IMG/VR virus record: IMGVR_UViG_3300020478_001251
Location: 1 to 64,000 of that record
Length of the DNA stretch: 64,000 nt
Strand: one strand, 5' to 3'
From: a virus
Below, in pieces: positions 25,523 to 33,588 of this stretch. The position numbers and the translations under genes were made by a program. The notes beneath the pieces were generated by a model. It was not told where the DNA came from. It ran no database searches and saw only the letters and a list, made by a program, of their open reading frames with translations. Numbering within the stretch: the stretch's first letter is position 1; the number at the start of each line of letters is the position of its first letter.

Positions 25523-26409
25523 TAGTACCACTCCTGTATTTTTTCACTTAAATATTTTCCATAAACTTTATGTCCATTATAACTTGGATGTGAATCTGAA
25601 TAAGAATAAGGTTTCGTTCTTTCATTATCATAATATCCAGCTATAAGCCCATCTAAATCTTCTTTAATTATTAAGTTTTTTTCCTTACAAAAAGTTTTTG
25701 GATGTTTTATAAATTTAATATATTCCCATTCTTGTTTAAATAAACTTTTAAACTTTTTAATAAACTTTTTATCATTACAAAATTCAAATATCCAACCTGT
25801 TTTATCAGGATTGTCATCCGTAAGTATTAATGGTATTTTATTATTTTCACAATGTAACATTATACCATACATTGAAATTATTTCTTTTTTAAAATGTAAA
25901 ACACAATCAGGATTAAATAAGTGTTTATAATAATTTTTTAATGGTTCATAAACAACATTCTTATCTTCATTAGATTTTAAAGTTTTATAATTTCTTTGAC
26001 CTCCTGTATTTTCAAACGATTCTAAAATCATTTCTGTAGTCATGTTTGTATTTACTTTTATATAATCATTTAATTTTGTAGAAAAAAATTCATCTCGTAA
26101 TCCACCTGGATATTCTAAAACAAATAAAGTATTTAATTCACTATTATTAGAAACATACTCCCAAAACATTCTAACAATTCTATTCCAACTACCACCTTGT
26201 TGTGCTTTATTAATAACTTCTACATCTAATTCATCTGATACTCTTTGTGGATAAGCCACTTCTTTATGGTGTTTCCAATAAACATCCATAATTTCTTTAT
26301 AACCCTTTATCGGCCAAACTGCATATGAATCTTCTTCACTTGGTATTTCTAATCCACCACCAGCAGTATATGAACATCCATTAAAATATATTTTATTGAA
26401 TTGATTCAT
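25522..26409 (-). CDS. SGNH/GDSL-like hydrolase, copy 3
   Basis: A 295-residue protein. KIYFNGCSYTAGGGLEIPSE (6-25) is block I with Ser13. VINKAQQGGSWNRIV (near 64-78) is the G-x-N-like block with small residues. YSDSHPSYNGHKVYGKYLSE (near 270-289) is block V with the D-x-H pair. The middle contains FVLEYPGGLRDE and a Lys/Phe-rich stretch. It overlaps the SDR genes on both sides (TAATG with the next). Likely an esterase or acyltransferase acting on a sugar made by the neighbours (inference). Confidence 0.7.
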   Translation of the reverse strand: MNQFNKIYFNGCSYTAGGGLEIPSEEDSYAVWPIKGYKEIMDVYWKHHKEVAYPQRVSDELDVEVINKAQQGGSWNRIVRMFWEYVSNNSELNTLFVLEYPGGLRDEFFSTKLNDYIKVNTNMTTEMILESFENTGGQRNYKTLKSNEDKNVVYEPLKNYYKHLFNPDCVLHFKKEIISMYGIMLHCENNKIPLILTDDNPDKTGWIFEFCNDKKFIKKFKSLFKQEWEYIKFIKHPKTFCKEKNLIIKEDLDGLIAGYYDNERTKPYSYSDSHPSYNGHKVYGKYLSEKIQEWY

Positions 26410-27310
26410 AATATTCTATTGTTTCCTTTATCCCAACTTCCAATGAATGACTTCTTCTGAATCCATATTCTTCCATCCTTGTGGTATCCATCTGTCTTCT
26501 CATATCACCATTTGGTTTTGTTGTATCATAATCTATTTCTTGATTATAATGATTTGCAATTATTTCTGCAATATCTGATATTCTAACTTCCTCACCACTA
26601 CCAAGATTTATTGTATCATTAATTTTATTTTGAACCATATATAACATACCACGAGCAACATCTTTTGAATAAATAAAATCTCTTATAGGTGAACCATCTC
26701 CCCATACCTCTAATATATCATTGTTGTCGTGATATGCTTTTTTAATTAATGAAGCTATGACCGTAGATTCATCACCAAAATTATCATAAGGCCCGTAAAT
26801 ATTTGCGGGTCTAACAATGGATATATTTTTATAATCGTTTGTAATACTAATTGCTTCACAACTTAACTCTCCCATTCGTTTTATATATGCAGGAATTTTA
26901 TCATTTGGACTTGGAACTTTATTCCATACATCATCTTCTTTATAATACTCACTTGGTGGATAAACACCAATCGAACTTGTATATAGAAACCAATCTGGTT
27001 TCCATTGTCCAACCGCCTGTATAACATTTGTATCAAATTGTAACATCGGTAAGTAATCAGCTGGTGATTCCTTTACTCTTAATGGTGAACCCTTTATTCC
27101 TGCTAAGTGATAAACATGATTATAATCTGCAACGATACTTGCATTAGTTTTAAAGGTCATATCACAAGGTTCATAATCAACATTAGCTGGTAAATCTTGT
27201 GGAATACTATAACCTACATCTGCAACACAAACTTCATCATAAACTATGGAACACAACTCTGTAAGTTGTCTTCCAACCATTCCTCTTCCACCTATTATTA
27301 ACGCTTTCAT
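26393..27310 (-). CDS. Extended SDR lacking the catalytic Tyr, second copy
   Basis: A 305-residue NAD-dependent epimerase-like protein. KALIIGGRGMVGRQLTELCS is the Rossmann loop. YEPCDMTF follows, then YTSSIGVYPPSEYYKEDDVW with the Ser. VRPANIYGPYDNFGDE and VWGDGSPIRDFIYSKDVARG are shared with the SDR at 24581. The place of YxxxK reads IPAYIKRMGE, so the Tyr is replaced by Pro while Lys is kept; a Tyr lies two residues before the Lys. The two SDRs look like paralogues. Overlaps the SGNH gene by 17 nt and abuts the TPP beta gene. Confidence 0.78.
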   Translation of the reverse strand: MKALIIGGRGMVGRQLTELCSIVYDEVCVADVGYSIPQDLPANVDYEPCDMTFKTNASIVADYNHVYHLAGIKGSPLRVKESPADYLPMLQFDTNVIQAVGQWKPDWFLYTSSIGVYPPSEYYKEDDVWNKVPSPNDKIPAYIKRMGELSCEAISITNDYKNISIVRPANIYGPYDNFGDESTVIASLIKKAYHDNNDILEVWGDGSPIRDFIYSKDVARGMLYMVQNKINDTINLGSGEEVRISDIAEIIANHYNQEIDYDTTKPNGDMRRQMDTTRMEEYGFRRSHSLEVGIKETIEYYESIQ

Positions 27311-27891
27311 TAGTATCCGTACCTATCTACATATTCAACAAATATACTTGGTTTTGCATTTGGTTCTAAAAACTTTTTATAAGCAGGAATTATATCTTCA
27401 GGAGTTTTTAATTCTACAACATCAACATACTTTAACATTAACTTAAACGCTTCTGTATAATTTGATTTATGTTGTATACCAGGGTCTATCGGTGAACTTG
27501 TTGGAACTGCAACTCTAATACCAACTACTGGATTAAAATCACCTTGTGAATATTCTTTAAGTTTATCTAAATGTGTACATAATTGATTTGCAGCTAAAAT
27601 TAAGAAATCCCATCGTGGATAAAAAGATAATGGTCGATAACCATCTAATGCCAATCCATTACAAAACCCAAGTTGAAATTCCTCTGCGACTGGCATTTCA
27701 ATCATTTGTTTCTCTGTAACATTTTTTAATGTAGATGACATAGGATTACCTGGAAAAACTATTTGTTGACCGACAAAAATAACTCTTTCATCTTTTGATA
27801 AAAAAGTCATTGCATCAGTTAAATTATCTTTATAGGTTGATTTTGCATTACCAACTTGAATATTTTTCAAGTCATCTTTCTTGATGTCCAT
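27310..27891 (-). CDS. Minimal TPP-enzyme beta subunit (pyrimidine domain, E1-beta-like)
   Basis: A 193-residue protein covering only the transketolase pyrimidine-binding domain. IEMPVAEEFQLGFCNGLALD, with the Glu that activates TPP, and YRPLSFYPRWDFLILAANQL match the E1-beta blocks; VVGIRVAVPTSSPIDPGIQH follows. The usual C-terminal transketolase_C domain is missing, so length is half that of E1-beta. The probable partner is the alpha protein at 23285-23914. A 120-nt leader precedes it, with a TATTTATA element, a short upstream ORF and alternative hairpins. The ribosome binding site is GGGAGGG, 7 nt from the ATG. Confidence 0.75.
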   Translation of the reverse strand: MDIKKDDLKNIQVGNAKSTYKDNLTDAMTFLSKDERVIFVGQQIVFPGNPMSSTLKNVTEKQMIEMPVAEEFQLGFCNGLALDGYRPLSFYPRWDFLILAANQLCTHLDKLKEYSQGDFNPVVGIRVAVPTSSPIDPGIQHKSNYTEAFKLMLKYVDVVELKTPEDIIPAYKKFLEPNAKPSIFVEYVDRYGY

Positions 27892-27893
27892 AA

Positions 27894-27920
27894 CTATTGC
27901 CTCCCATAGACGAAGGCATC
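27894..27920 (-). other. Possible leader ORF (MPSSMGGQ) ahead of TPP beta gene
   Basis: An ATG at 27920 with GGGAGG 8 nt upstream opens an 8-codon ORF (MPSSMGGQ) that stops with TAG 2 nt before the ATG of the TPP beta gene. It spans that gene's own ribosome binding site. Speculative, but the duplicated GGGAGG elements make it worth noting. Confidence 0.3.
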
Positions 27921-27934
27921 TTTAAATGCCTCCC
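27898..27934 (-). promoter_or_regulatory. Two mutually exclusive hairpins over the TPP-beta ribosome binding site
   Basis: Hairpin A (27913-27934): GGAGGCAT pairs with ATGCCTTC, 8 bp with one G-U, loop TTAAAG. Hairpin B (27898-27919): TGCCTT pairs with AGGGCA, 6 bp with one G-U, 10-nt loop. The strand TGCCTT is used by both, so only one can form. Hairpin B hides part of the GGGAGGG of the TPP beta gene; hairpin A hides the ribosome binding site and start of the leader ORF. This is the layout of a translational switch. Confidence 0.35.
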
Positions 27935-28010
27935 GTTATTTTTTATAGTCTAATAGTGGGTTAGGACTTTCAGGAATCTCACCCGAGTTATCACTATATG
28001 ACTCTTCATA

Positions 28011-28018
28011 TATAAATA
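28011..28018 (-). promoter_or_regulatory. TATTTATA element upstream of TPP-beta leader
   Basis: TATTTATA on the minus strand, 15 nt after the stop of the 2OG-oxygenase gene and 119 nt before the TPP beta ATG, in the longest gap of the window (142 nt). Candidate start of the transcript for the lower half of the glycan island. Confidence 0.42.
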
Positions 28019-28033
28019 TCTATAATCTCAATT

Positions 28034-28720
28034 TTAATCAAGTTTTTTAATAAAACAAGTGAGCATAAACCTAAACCAATTTACTACTGGTGTAACTTCA
28101 TGTGTTGCCTCTGAATTAAAATCTACTACTACCATATCACCCCTTTTTGGTCTGTATTCAAATATTGTTTGATATACTGGAGTTTTAGTATAAGTCATAT
28201 CTTCTTCAAATTTTATAGTGCGTTTTTTAGTTTTTTTTCTACCAACCAAAAGTCCACCACTAGCATTTTCTGGCATTGAATTTAATGGTATTAAAATTGC
28301 ACAAATTTTATCGTCTTCATCATCATAACTTTTATCAGAATGAGCTTCTATATGTGAACCTGGTGGATAAATTTGAATTTGAGTATGTGTTACACCTAAT
28401 TTATCTTTAGGTATGTTATAATTTTTTGAAACCCAGGAGGTTATTTTTTCTTTTAATGGCCAATCTGAATTAAAAAAATGTAAAGGACGAGTAAACCAAA
28501 CCTGTGATATTGATTCAATTGTATCATTACGATATTGATATATATCATCAAATTTTATAGTATCAAATTCTTTACGGAACTGCATTGAGTATTCATTATC
28601 AACGAGATTAGCATTAAATGTAACTGAAAAATTATCGTGGTCACCTAAGTTTTCATTAAAAATTTTATCGAAATTATCTTTCGTAATATAATTTTCTACT
28701 ATATAAAAATCATTTTTCAT
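28034..28720 (-). CDS. 2-oxoglutarate/Fe(II) oxygenase, prolyl-4-hydroxylase type
   Basis: A 228-residue dioxygenase. IYPPGSHIEAHSDKSYDDED gives the HxD iron pair (about residue 127). LIPLNSMPENASGGLLVG is the middle strand block. GDMVVVDFNSEATHEVTPV carries the distal His, and the R of WFRFMLT binds 2-oxoglutarate. The fold and order match the P4Hc/2OG-FeII_Oxy families, which hydroxylate proteins, nucleobases or small molecules. I start at the ATG at 28720; the frame from 28726 begins at TTG. It overlaps the SGNH gene upstream by 11 nt. Substrate unknown. Confidence 0.8.
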   Translation of the reverse strand: MKNDFYIVENYITKDNFDKIFNENLGDHDNFSVTFNANLVDNEYSMQFRKEFDTIKFDDIYQYRNDTIESISQVWFTRPLHFFNSDWPLKEKITSWVSKNYNIPKDKLGVTHTQIQIYPPGSHIEAHSDKSYDDEDDKICAILIPLNSMPENASGGLLVGRKKTKKRTIKFEEDMTYTKTPVYQTIFEYRPKRGDMVVVDFNSEATHEVTPVVNWFRFMLTCFIKKLD

Positions 28721-29759
28721 ATCCAATTAAATCTAAAACAACTTCATTAACAAATTTTTTAGTTAATAAAGATGAAGTATGACCATACCAATTTTGTTCT
28801 AAATATCTCCTCTGTTGTGTTTCATCCATATCATTCAACTCTCTCCATAATACAACTGGTAAATCACTTTGTTGTGTTTCATCAAAGTTTCTAATACTCC
28901 ATTCTATCATACCACCATATTGATGTATATCTTCTTCTTCAAAAAACCACCACTTATCAAAATCAATTCTATCAGCATATGTTTTAACATATGGATTGTC
29001 ATAAATAATTATATCATCGTTCCAAGTTTGTGCAACTCTTTTATCTTTAATTAATTGTTGATAAACATCTCCATCCCAAATGCCATCAGGTGGTGTTTTT
29101 CCTTGTAAAGCTGTTTTTGAAAAATTATTATTCATATTAAAACAATGAAATTTATCTATACCAATATTTTCTAACCAACTTGTTAATCCAATATATGAAT
29201 CAAACCATTCAATATATCGTTCTTCTTTAGTTAAAACATCTAAAAAATACTTTTCAGAATAATCATCAAGGTATTGTTCAGTTTTATTAAACCCACCAGT
29301 CATATAAAAATATCCATGTTCATAACAATGATGTTTATCACCAAATTTTAAATAATCTGTAGTGTGTGGTGGTGGTTGTTGATTTATCCCCTGTTGTTGT
29401 ATATCTAATTTCTTAATTTCATTATATTTGTCTGGAGATACAAACCAAGAATTTCTTGTTAAGGTTGTCCATTGTGCAATAACAATAATATCTTTTGGAT
29501 TAACTTTTTTATTAAAAATTAAATCACTTACTTTATAAAAAATACTACGACAAATGGTTTTATTATCATTTGTTATAGTTCCATAATTATAAAACTCATA
29601 ATCATCTTCACCCAAAATATTCCATAACCAATGAAACCAAGTAAAATCTTTTATAGAATCATTTTTCCACCTATGTTCTCTTGAAGCCTTATCAACATTA
29701 ACTTTATAATTATGTGTGAAAGAACATCCTGATGCAATTATATATTTTTTATTTTTCAT
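28710..29759 (-). CDS. SGNH-like protein, copy 4 (long subfamily)
   Basis: A 349-residue protein. KYIIASGCSFTHNYKVNVD is block I with the Ser of GCSFT. YNYGTITNDNKTICRSIFYK (about 57-76) has the Asn-rich block III. IIVIAQWTTLTRNSWF follows. It ends WYGHTSSLLTKKFVNEVVLD, which aligns with the GH-x-S end of copy 7 rather than with the D-x-H of copies 1 and 3. Copies 4 and 7 are close paralogues (similar length, matching blocks throughout). Start at the ATG at 29759 with AGGAG upstream; the longer frame begins at TTG. Confidence 0.65.
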   Translation of the reverse strand: MKNKKYIIASGCSFTHNYKVNVDKASREHRWKNDSIKDFTWFHWLWNILGEDDYEFYNYGTITNDNKTICRSIFYKVSDLIFNKKVNPKDIIVIAQWTTLTRNSWFVSPDKYNEIKKLDIQQQGINQQPPPHTTDYLKFGDKHHCYEHGYFYMTGGFNKTEQYLDDYSEKYFLDVLTKEERYIEWFDSYIGLTSWLENIGIDKFHCFNMNNNFSKTALQGKTPPDGIWDGDVYQQLIKDKRVAQTWNDDIIIYDNPYVKTYADRIDFDKWWFFEEEDIHQYGGMIEWSIRNFDETQQSDLPVVLWRELNDMDETQQRRYLEQNWYGHTSSLLTKKFVNEVVLDLIGYEK

Positions 29760-30828
29760 CAAACAACTCCTCTATTGATTTATATAATGTATTATCATCT
29801 ATTTTTTTACATAACTCAAAATTGTGTTGTATCTCATCTTGTTTTGAATTAAAATAATTATCCCCCCAATCAGAATTTATTTTTTTTAAAATTTCTTTCC
29901 ATTGTAAATAATATTCTTTATTAAGTTCCCAACTAACTTCAGGTTCTATTACATAACCACCTCTATTTTCATATAGTAAAGTTTTATCTACATCAAATCC
30001 ATCGTAGATTTCATCAAAAGTATAAAACCCAAGTTGTTCTAAACATTTTCTATTTCTCATATCAGTAGCATATACTGGTATTCGTTTTGCAAGAAATGGT
30101 AAAATACTTTTTTCAGTTATAATTGGTCCAGAATCATAAGTTTCAAGTACTAAATTATATTTTGATTTAGTTTGTAACTTTACAGCATCTGATAGTAATT
30201 TAGCATTATATTTATGATAATTATTTATTCGTTTTTTCCATGTTCCCATTTCTTGTTTCTCTGTAAAATATGGAAACTCAATACCATTCCATTCATCAAA
30301 AAAACATTTTTCTACATTCTGCCATTTCCAATGATAATTCCAATAATTTATAAAAAAATTATTTTTATGTTCATAAGTTAATACAAAAAAATTCCACCTC
30401 TTTTCTGTTCCTCTTCTACCCAAGTAAGAACATTGATATTCTGGTTTAACATCAATATCATAAACTTCTGGATGTAGTATTGTAAGACTTTCAATATGAC
30501 ATTTTACTTGGAAATAAACATCCCAACGGCCATTAGAATAACCACAGGTTTGTCTATAAAATTTATCATTACCATATACAAATGGTGCTCTATCATCATT
30601 CCAAAATTCTGATGGAGCTAATCCAATAACTTTTTTATTTTCAAAAAGTTTTGAAACTTTGTTATCAATTTCTTCTACTGGGTTTGCCCACTTATAATAC
30701 TCTCTAATAATAGCATAATTATCATCTTCATACAAGAGAACATCTTCCCAAGTTAATGATACTCCATTTACATCATACAAATCACGATAATATTTTTCAT
30801 CTAATATCTGTAAATTATTCCAATCCAT
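29749..30828 (-). CDS. Putative glycosyltransferase, 'EK'-motif family, copy 2
   Basis: A 359-residue protein. YNLVLETYDSG, then PIITEKSILPFLAKRIPVYA (near 230-255), then LEQLGFYTFDEIYDGFDVD reproduces the 'E-T ... TEK ... P ... LGF.TF' pattern of copy 1. The N-terminal half has aromatic-rich blocks (YSNGRWDVYFQVK, YLGRRGTEKRWNFFVLTYEH) shared by no other protein here. The start is the ATG at 30828, with GAGG upstream; the frame to 30840 begins at TTG. Lies between two SGNH genes. Activity as a sugar transferase is inferred from the motif only. Confidence 0.58.
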   Translation of the reverse strand: MDWNNLQILDEKYYRDLYDVNGVSLTWEDVLLYEDDNYAIIREYYKWANPVEEIDNKVSKLFENKKVIGLAPSEFWNDDRAPFVYGNDKFYRQTCGYSNGRWDVYFQVKCHIESLTILHPEVYDIDVKPEYQCSYLGRRGTEKRWNFFVLTYEHKNNFFINYWNYHWKWQNVEKCFFDEWNGIEFPYFTEKQEMGTWKKRINNYHKYNAKLLSDAVKLQTKSKYNLVLETYDSGPIITEKSILPFLAKRIPVYATDMRNRKCLEQLGFYTFDEIYDGFDVDKTLLYENRGGYVIEPEVSWELNKEYYLQWKEILKKINSDWGDNYFNSKQDEIQHNFELCKKIDDNTLYKSIEELFDEK

Positions 30829-31669
30829 TAATAACCTCAATCAAATGTTTACTCCACATTTCTGAACCTTCTTCGTTAGGATGTCCATCATTTCCTTTTG
30901 TATATTTATCACCAACACCACTTAATTGGTTATTGATTTTTCTATATAATACTTCATCATTATAATAATATTTGTGATTTTTTAAATAATCAATTTCTGA
31001 TTTTAAAATACCTGATGTTGAATCGTATTTTGAATAAAAATGTGTATCAGCTGCACCAGGTTCATTTTCATTTACCATAACTTCAAATTTTTCATGATTT
31101 GGATTTGAACCCTCAAGATACCATTTACCATCTATTTTTATTGGAATATGTTGATTGATACCATCAAAAATTAAAAACGGATAACCTTTACCTTCACAAA
31201 AATTTATAAAATTAATTATATGTTTGTGTGTATTATATAATCTTTCAGTAATATTAACAAATATTGGTGCTAAAGCATATCGATTATCAAATACCCATTT
31301 ATTGATTCTATCTTTCATATCCCAATTATCAAATTTTCTATCACCATAAACATCAAACATAAACTGATTTGGTGTAAAAACCATTGGAACACCTTTACTA
31401 TCTAAATCTAAATCTAAAGATACATTATATCTTAAACATTCCGTTAATTGAATTACAAAAAAACTATTTTTTGCTATTTCTGGATACTTCATTGCATACA
31501 AAATAGTATTTGGAATAATACTATCATTAGAACGACCACCTTTTCCTAAATTTATTAATTCTGATTTTAGTTTCTCACTAAGTTTTGTTGCCCAACTTAT
31601 AGGTTGAATTTTGTGTCCCTCAGTAAAAGAACAACCACTTGTAATTAAATAATCTTTATTTATTTTCAT
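30815..31669 (-). CDS. SGNH/GDSL-like hydrolase, copy 5
   Basis: A 284-residue protein. DYLITSGCSFTEGHKIQPIS (6-25) is block I with Ser13. NLGKGGRSNDSIIPNTILYA (near 41-60) is an excellent block II/III (G-x-x-N). GNDGHPNEEGSEMWSKHLIE (near 260-279) is block V with D-x-H. It is the best preserved member of the array, so a real esterase/acyltransferase is likely. Substrate not known; the neighbours suggest a glycan. Confidence 0.75.
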   Translation of the reverse strand: MKINKDYLITSGCSFTEGHKIQPISWATKLSEKLKSELINLGKGGRSNDSIIPNTILYAMKYPEIAKNSFFVIQLTECLRYNVSLDLDLDSKGVPMVFTPNQFMFDVYGDRKFDNWDMKDRINKWVFDNRYALAPIFVNITERLYNTHKHIINFINFCEGKGYPFLIFDGINQHIPIKIDGKWYLEGSNPNHEKFEVMVNENEPGAADTHFYSKYDSTSGILKSEIDYLKNHKYYYNDEVLYRKINNQLSGVGDKYTKGNDGHPNEEGSEMWSKHLIEVINGLE

Positions 31670-32513
31670 TTTTAATCTTTAGTATTGAGTTATAAAGTGA
31701 GTTTGCAAAAAATTGATTACCTTCTATATTCATATGACCATCTTTTCTGTATTCTATAGGAAAAACTTCAGCAAATACATCACTCCAACAATCTATTACT
31801 TTACCATCTGAAAATCGACCATTGTTTGGTAAGCGTGTATATATTGGTGGTGTTAATTTAGGACATTCTAATAAATTTTCCCAACCATTATGCCTATCTT
31901 TTAGAAGATAATAAATAGTTTCAGATTGCTCTATATTTTTTTTCTTTGATTCTTCTCTAAGATGGTTTTCATCTAAACTATTTAAAACATCTTCAAGTAA
32001 ATCTTTTGGTTCTAATAACCATTGATAAACTTCAGCACCAGTACTTTTTAGTAATTTATAAGCATGGGATTGTTTAAGATACCAATGTGCAAATAAAACT
32101 TGGTCACTTTTATAATTCATGTCAATCAAATCTTCTCGTTTATAATCCTTACCATAATTAGCTTTAAAGTGCTCCATTATACTCGTATGCCAATTAACCC
32201 ATCGTTTATCTTTAGTAGGTTTACTAACAAGTTCTGAAGATTGTATTCGTGTTGAATAAGAAGCATTAAAGATAACTACATCATCAGGTTTAATTAAACC
32301 TAAATGAACCTTTGTCATAACATTTAAGAATATGATACCAATACCACAACCACCATCACCTTCAACTGGAACAGAAAAACCTCTATCAGCTACTCTAATT
32401 TGTTTTGGTAATCTTATACCCAATTTTTTTGCTAATATTGTAGCCCACCACTCATCATGTGAAACTCCACTTGGTGTAGTATGTGAACACCCAAATACCC
32501 ATAGTTTACTCAT
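31656..32513 (-). CDS. SGNH/GDSL-like hydrolase, copy 6
   Basis: A 285-residue protein. KLWVFGCSHTTPSGVSHDEW (3-22) is block I with Ser9, with the usual T/F after Ser replaced by His. GDGGCGIGIIFLNVMTK (near 52-68) takes the oxyanion-block place. YRKDGHMNIEGNQFFANSLY (near 256-275) is block V with D-x-H. Overlaps copy 5 by 14 nt, forming a tandem pair. Confidence 0.7.
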   Translation of the reverse strand: MSKLWVFGCSHTTPSGVSHDEWWATILAKKLGIRLPKQIRVADRGFSVPVEGDGGCGIGIIFLNVMTKVHLGLIKPDDVVIFNASYSTRIQSSELVSKPTKDKRWVNWHTSIMEHFKANYGKDYKREDLIDMNYKSDQVLFAHWYLKQSHAYKLLKSTGAEVYQWLLEPKDLLEDVLNSLDENHLREESKKKNIEQSETIYYLLKDRHNGWENLLECPKLTPPIYTRLPNNGRFSDGKVIDCWSDVFAEVFPIEYRKDGHMNIEGNQFFANSLYNSILKIKNENK

Positions 32514-33588
32514 TAATATACTCCACTATTCTTTTTAAAGAACCTTTCCAAAATTCATTTATCAATATATCCCTATTTTGTTTAGTTTGAAGTTTGTATT
32601 GATATGAAAACTCCTTTAAATCCTCTCTACTATAAGTAAGTATTTTTTTCAATTGTTTTTCAATAGAATTTAATCTTTCTTCTGAATTAGTTATATCATC
32701 ATAATCATGTGTCCAAATATCATATGAAAAATTAAATCCAAAGTTATCTTCTAATTTTTTTATAGTTTGTGGATAATTTAACATTATAAAAGGCATACCA
32801 CACAATATAGGTTTAAGTGTTTTTTCTGAAACATGGTGTATAAAATTATCATCATAAAAACAAGTTTCTCCCACAATATCAAAACAACTATTTAAATAAA
32901 ATCCCCAATTGATTGTTATACCAATTGATACTAAATGGTGATTAGAAGTTTCATATTTATAATCAAGTTTTTTTGGTAAAAGTTTTATTACATCAAACGA
33001 TAAATATTCATCATCTCTATCCTGAACATCATGAACCCATGTGATTCCTTTTGGTAAATCATAATCAATCTTTGAACTTGTCCAATATAAACTATCCAAT
33101 AAATTATTTAAATGTAAAAAATTAAGAATTTTTAATTTATGAAATCTTGGATGTCCTGCAAAAAACATTCCCTTTTTCTGTGGCAATAAATAATTTCTAT
33201 TAAAATCCTTTTGTAAATCATCATAAGAATCAAGTATATCAACAAAATCTTTCATTCTAAACATTTGTTGGTCATAATATAAATAATTTAATTCTTTAAA
33301 ATCAAGTGATTTAGATATAACTTTAAAATCACGCTTTAATTTTTTATTTAATGATTTATAAACAGCCTTACCAATACCATCATTGGATGAAGTATCAATC
33401 AATAGTTTTTTACATTTTATTTTATTTAAAAAATCAAAGTCATTATCTGTTAAATTACCCAAAACATCATATATAAAAACACCCTCACCATCACATTGAC
33501 CATCTTTAACATCAGATTCTTTAATTAAATTATGATATATCAAATCTGAAATAAGAATACTATTTGTATTATTAGTGCACAAATTCAT
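32506..33588 (-). CDS. Putative glycosyltransferase, 'EK'-motif family, copy 3
   Basis: A 360-residue protein. FDIVGETCFYDDNFIHHVSE followed by KTLKPILCGMPFIMLN (near 260-297), then LEDNFGFNFSYDIWTHDYDD, gives the same ET...SEK...P...GF pattern as copies 1, 2 and 4. The N-terminus carries a possible Rossmann-type region, and MFFAGHPRFHKLKILNFLHL (near 153-172) parallels the KHQFLCFNRRIRPPR block of copy 1. It overlaps copy 4 by 17 nt. Putative nucleotide-sugar-dependent transferase. Confidence 0.58.
   Translation of the reverse strand: MNLCTNNTNSILISDLIYHNLIKESDVKDGQCDGEGVFIYDVLGNLTDNDFDFLNKIKCKKLLIDTSSNDGIGKAVYKSLNKKLKRDFKVISKSLDFKELNYLYYDQQMFRMKDFVDILDSYDDLQKDFNRNYLLPQKKGMFFAGHPRFHKLKILNFLHLNNLLDSLYWTSSKIDYDLPKGITWVHDVQDRDDEYLSFDVIKLLPKKLDYKYETSNHHLVSIGITINWGFYLNSCFDIVGETCFYDDNFIHHVSEKTLKPILCGMPFIMLNYPQTIKKLEDNFGFNFSYDIWTHDYDDITNSEERLNSIEKQLKKILTYSREDLKEFSYQYKLQTKQNRDILINEFWKGSLKRIVEYINE

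Noticed and set aside
27915-27932. Hairpin at 27915-27932 as a transcription terminator
   Set aside because: No T-run follows the stem on the minus strand, and it overlaps a possible translation start.
27892-28033. tRNA or other structured RNA gene in the longest gap
   Set aside because: I see no cloverleaf, no TTCRANNY-like T-loop and no CCA end; only the leader elements described. No tRNA is visible elsewhere either, though I could not run a tRNA search.
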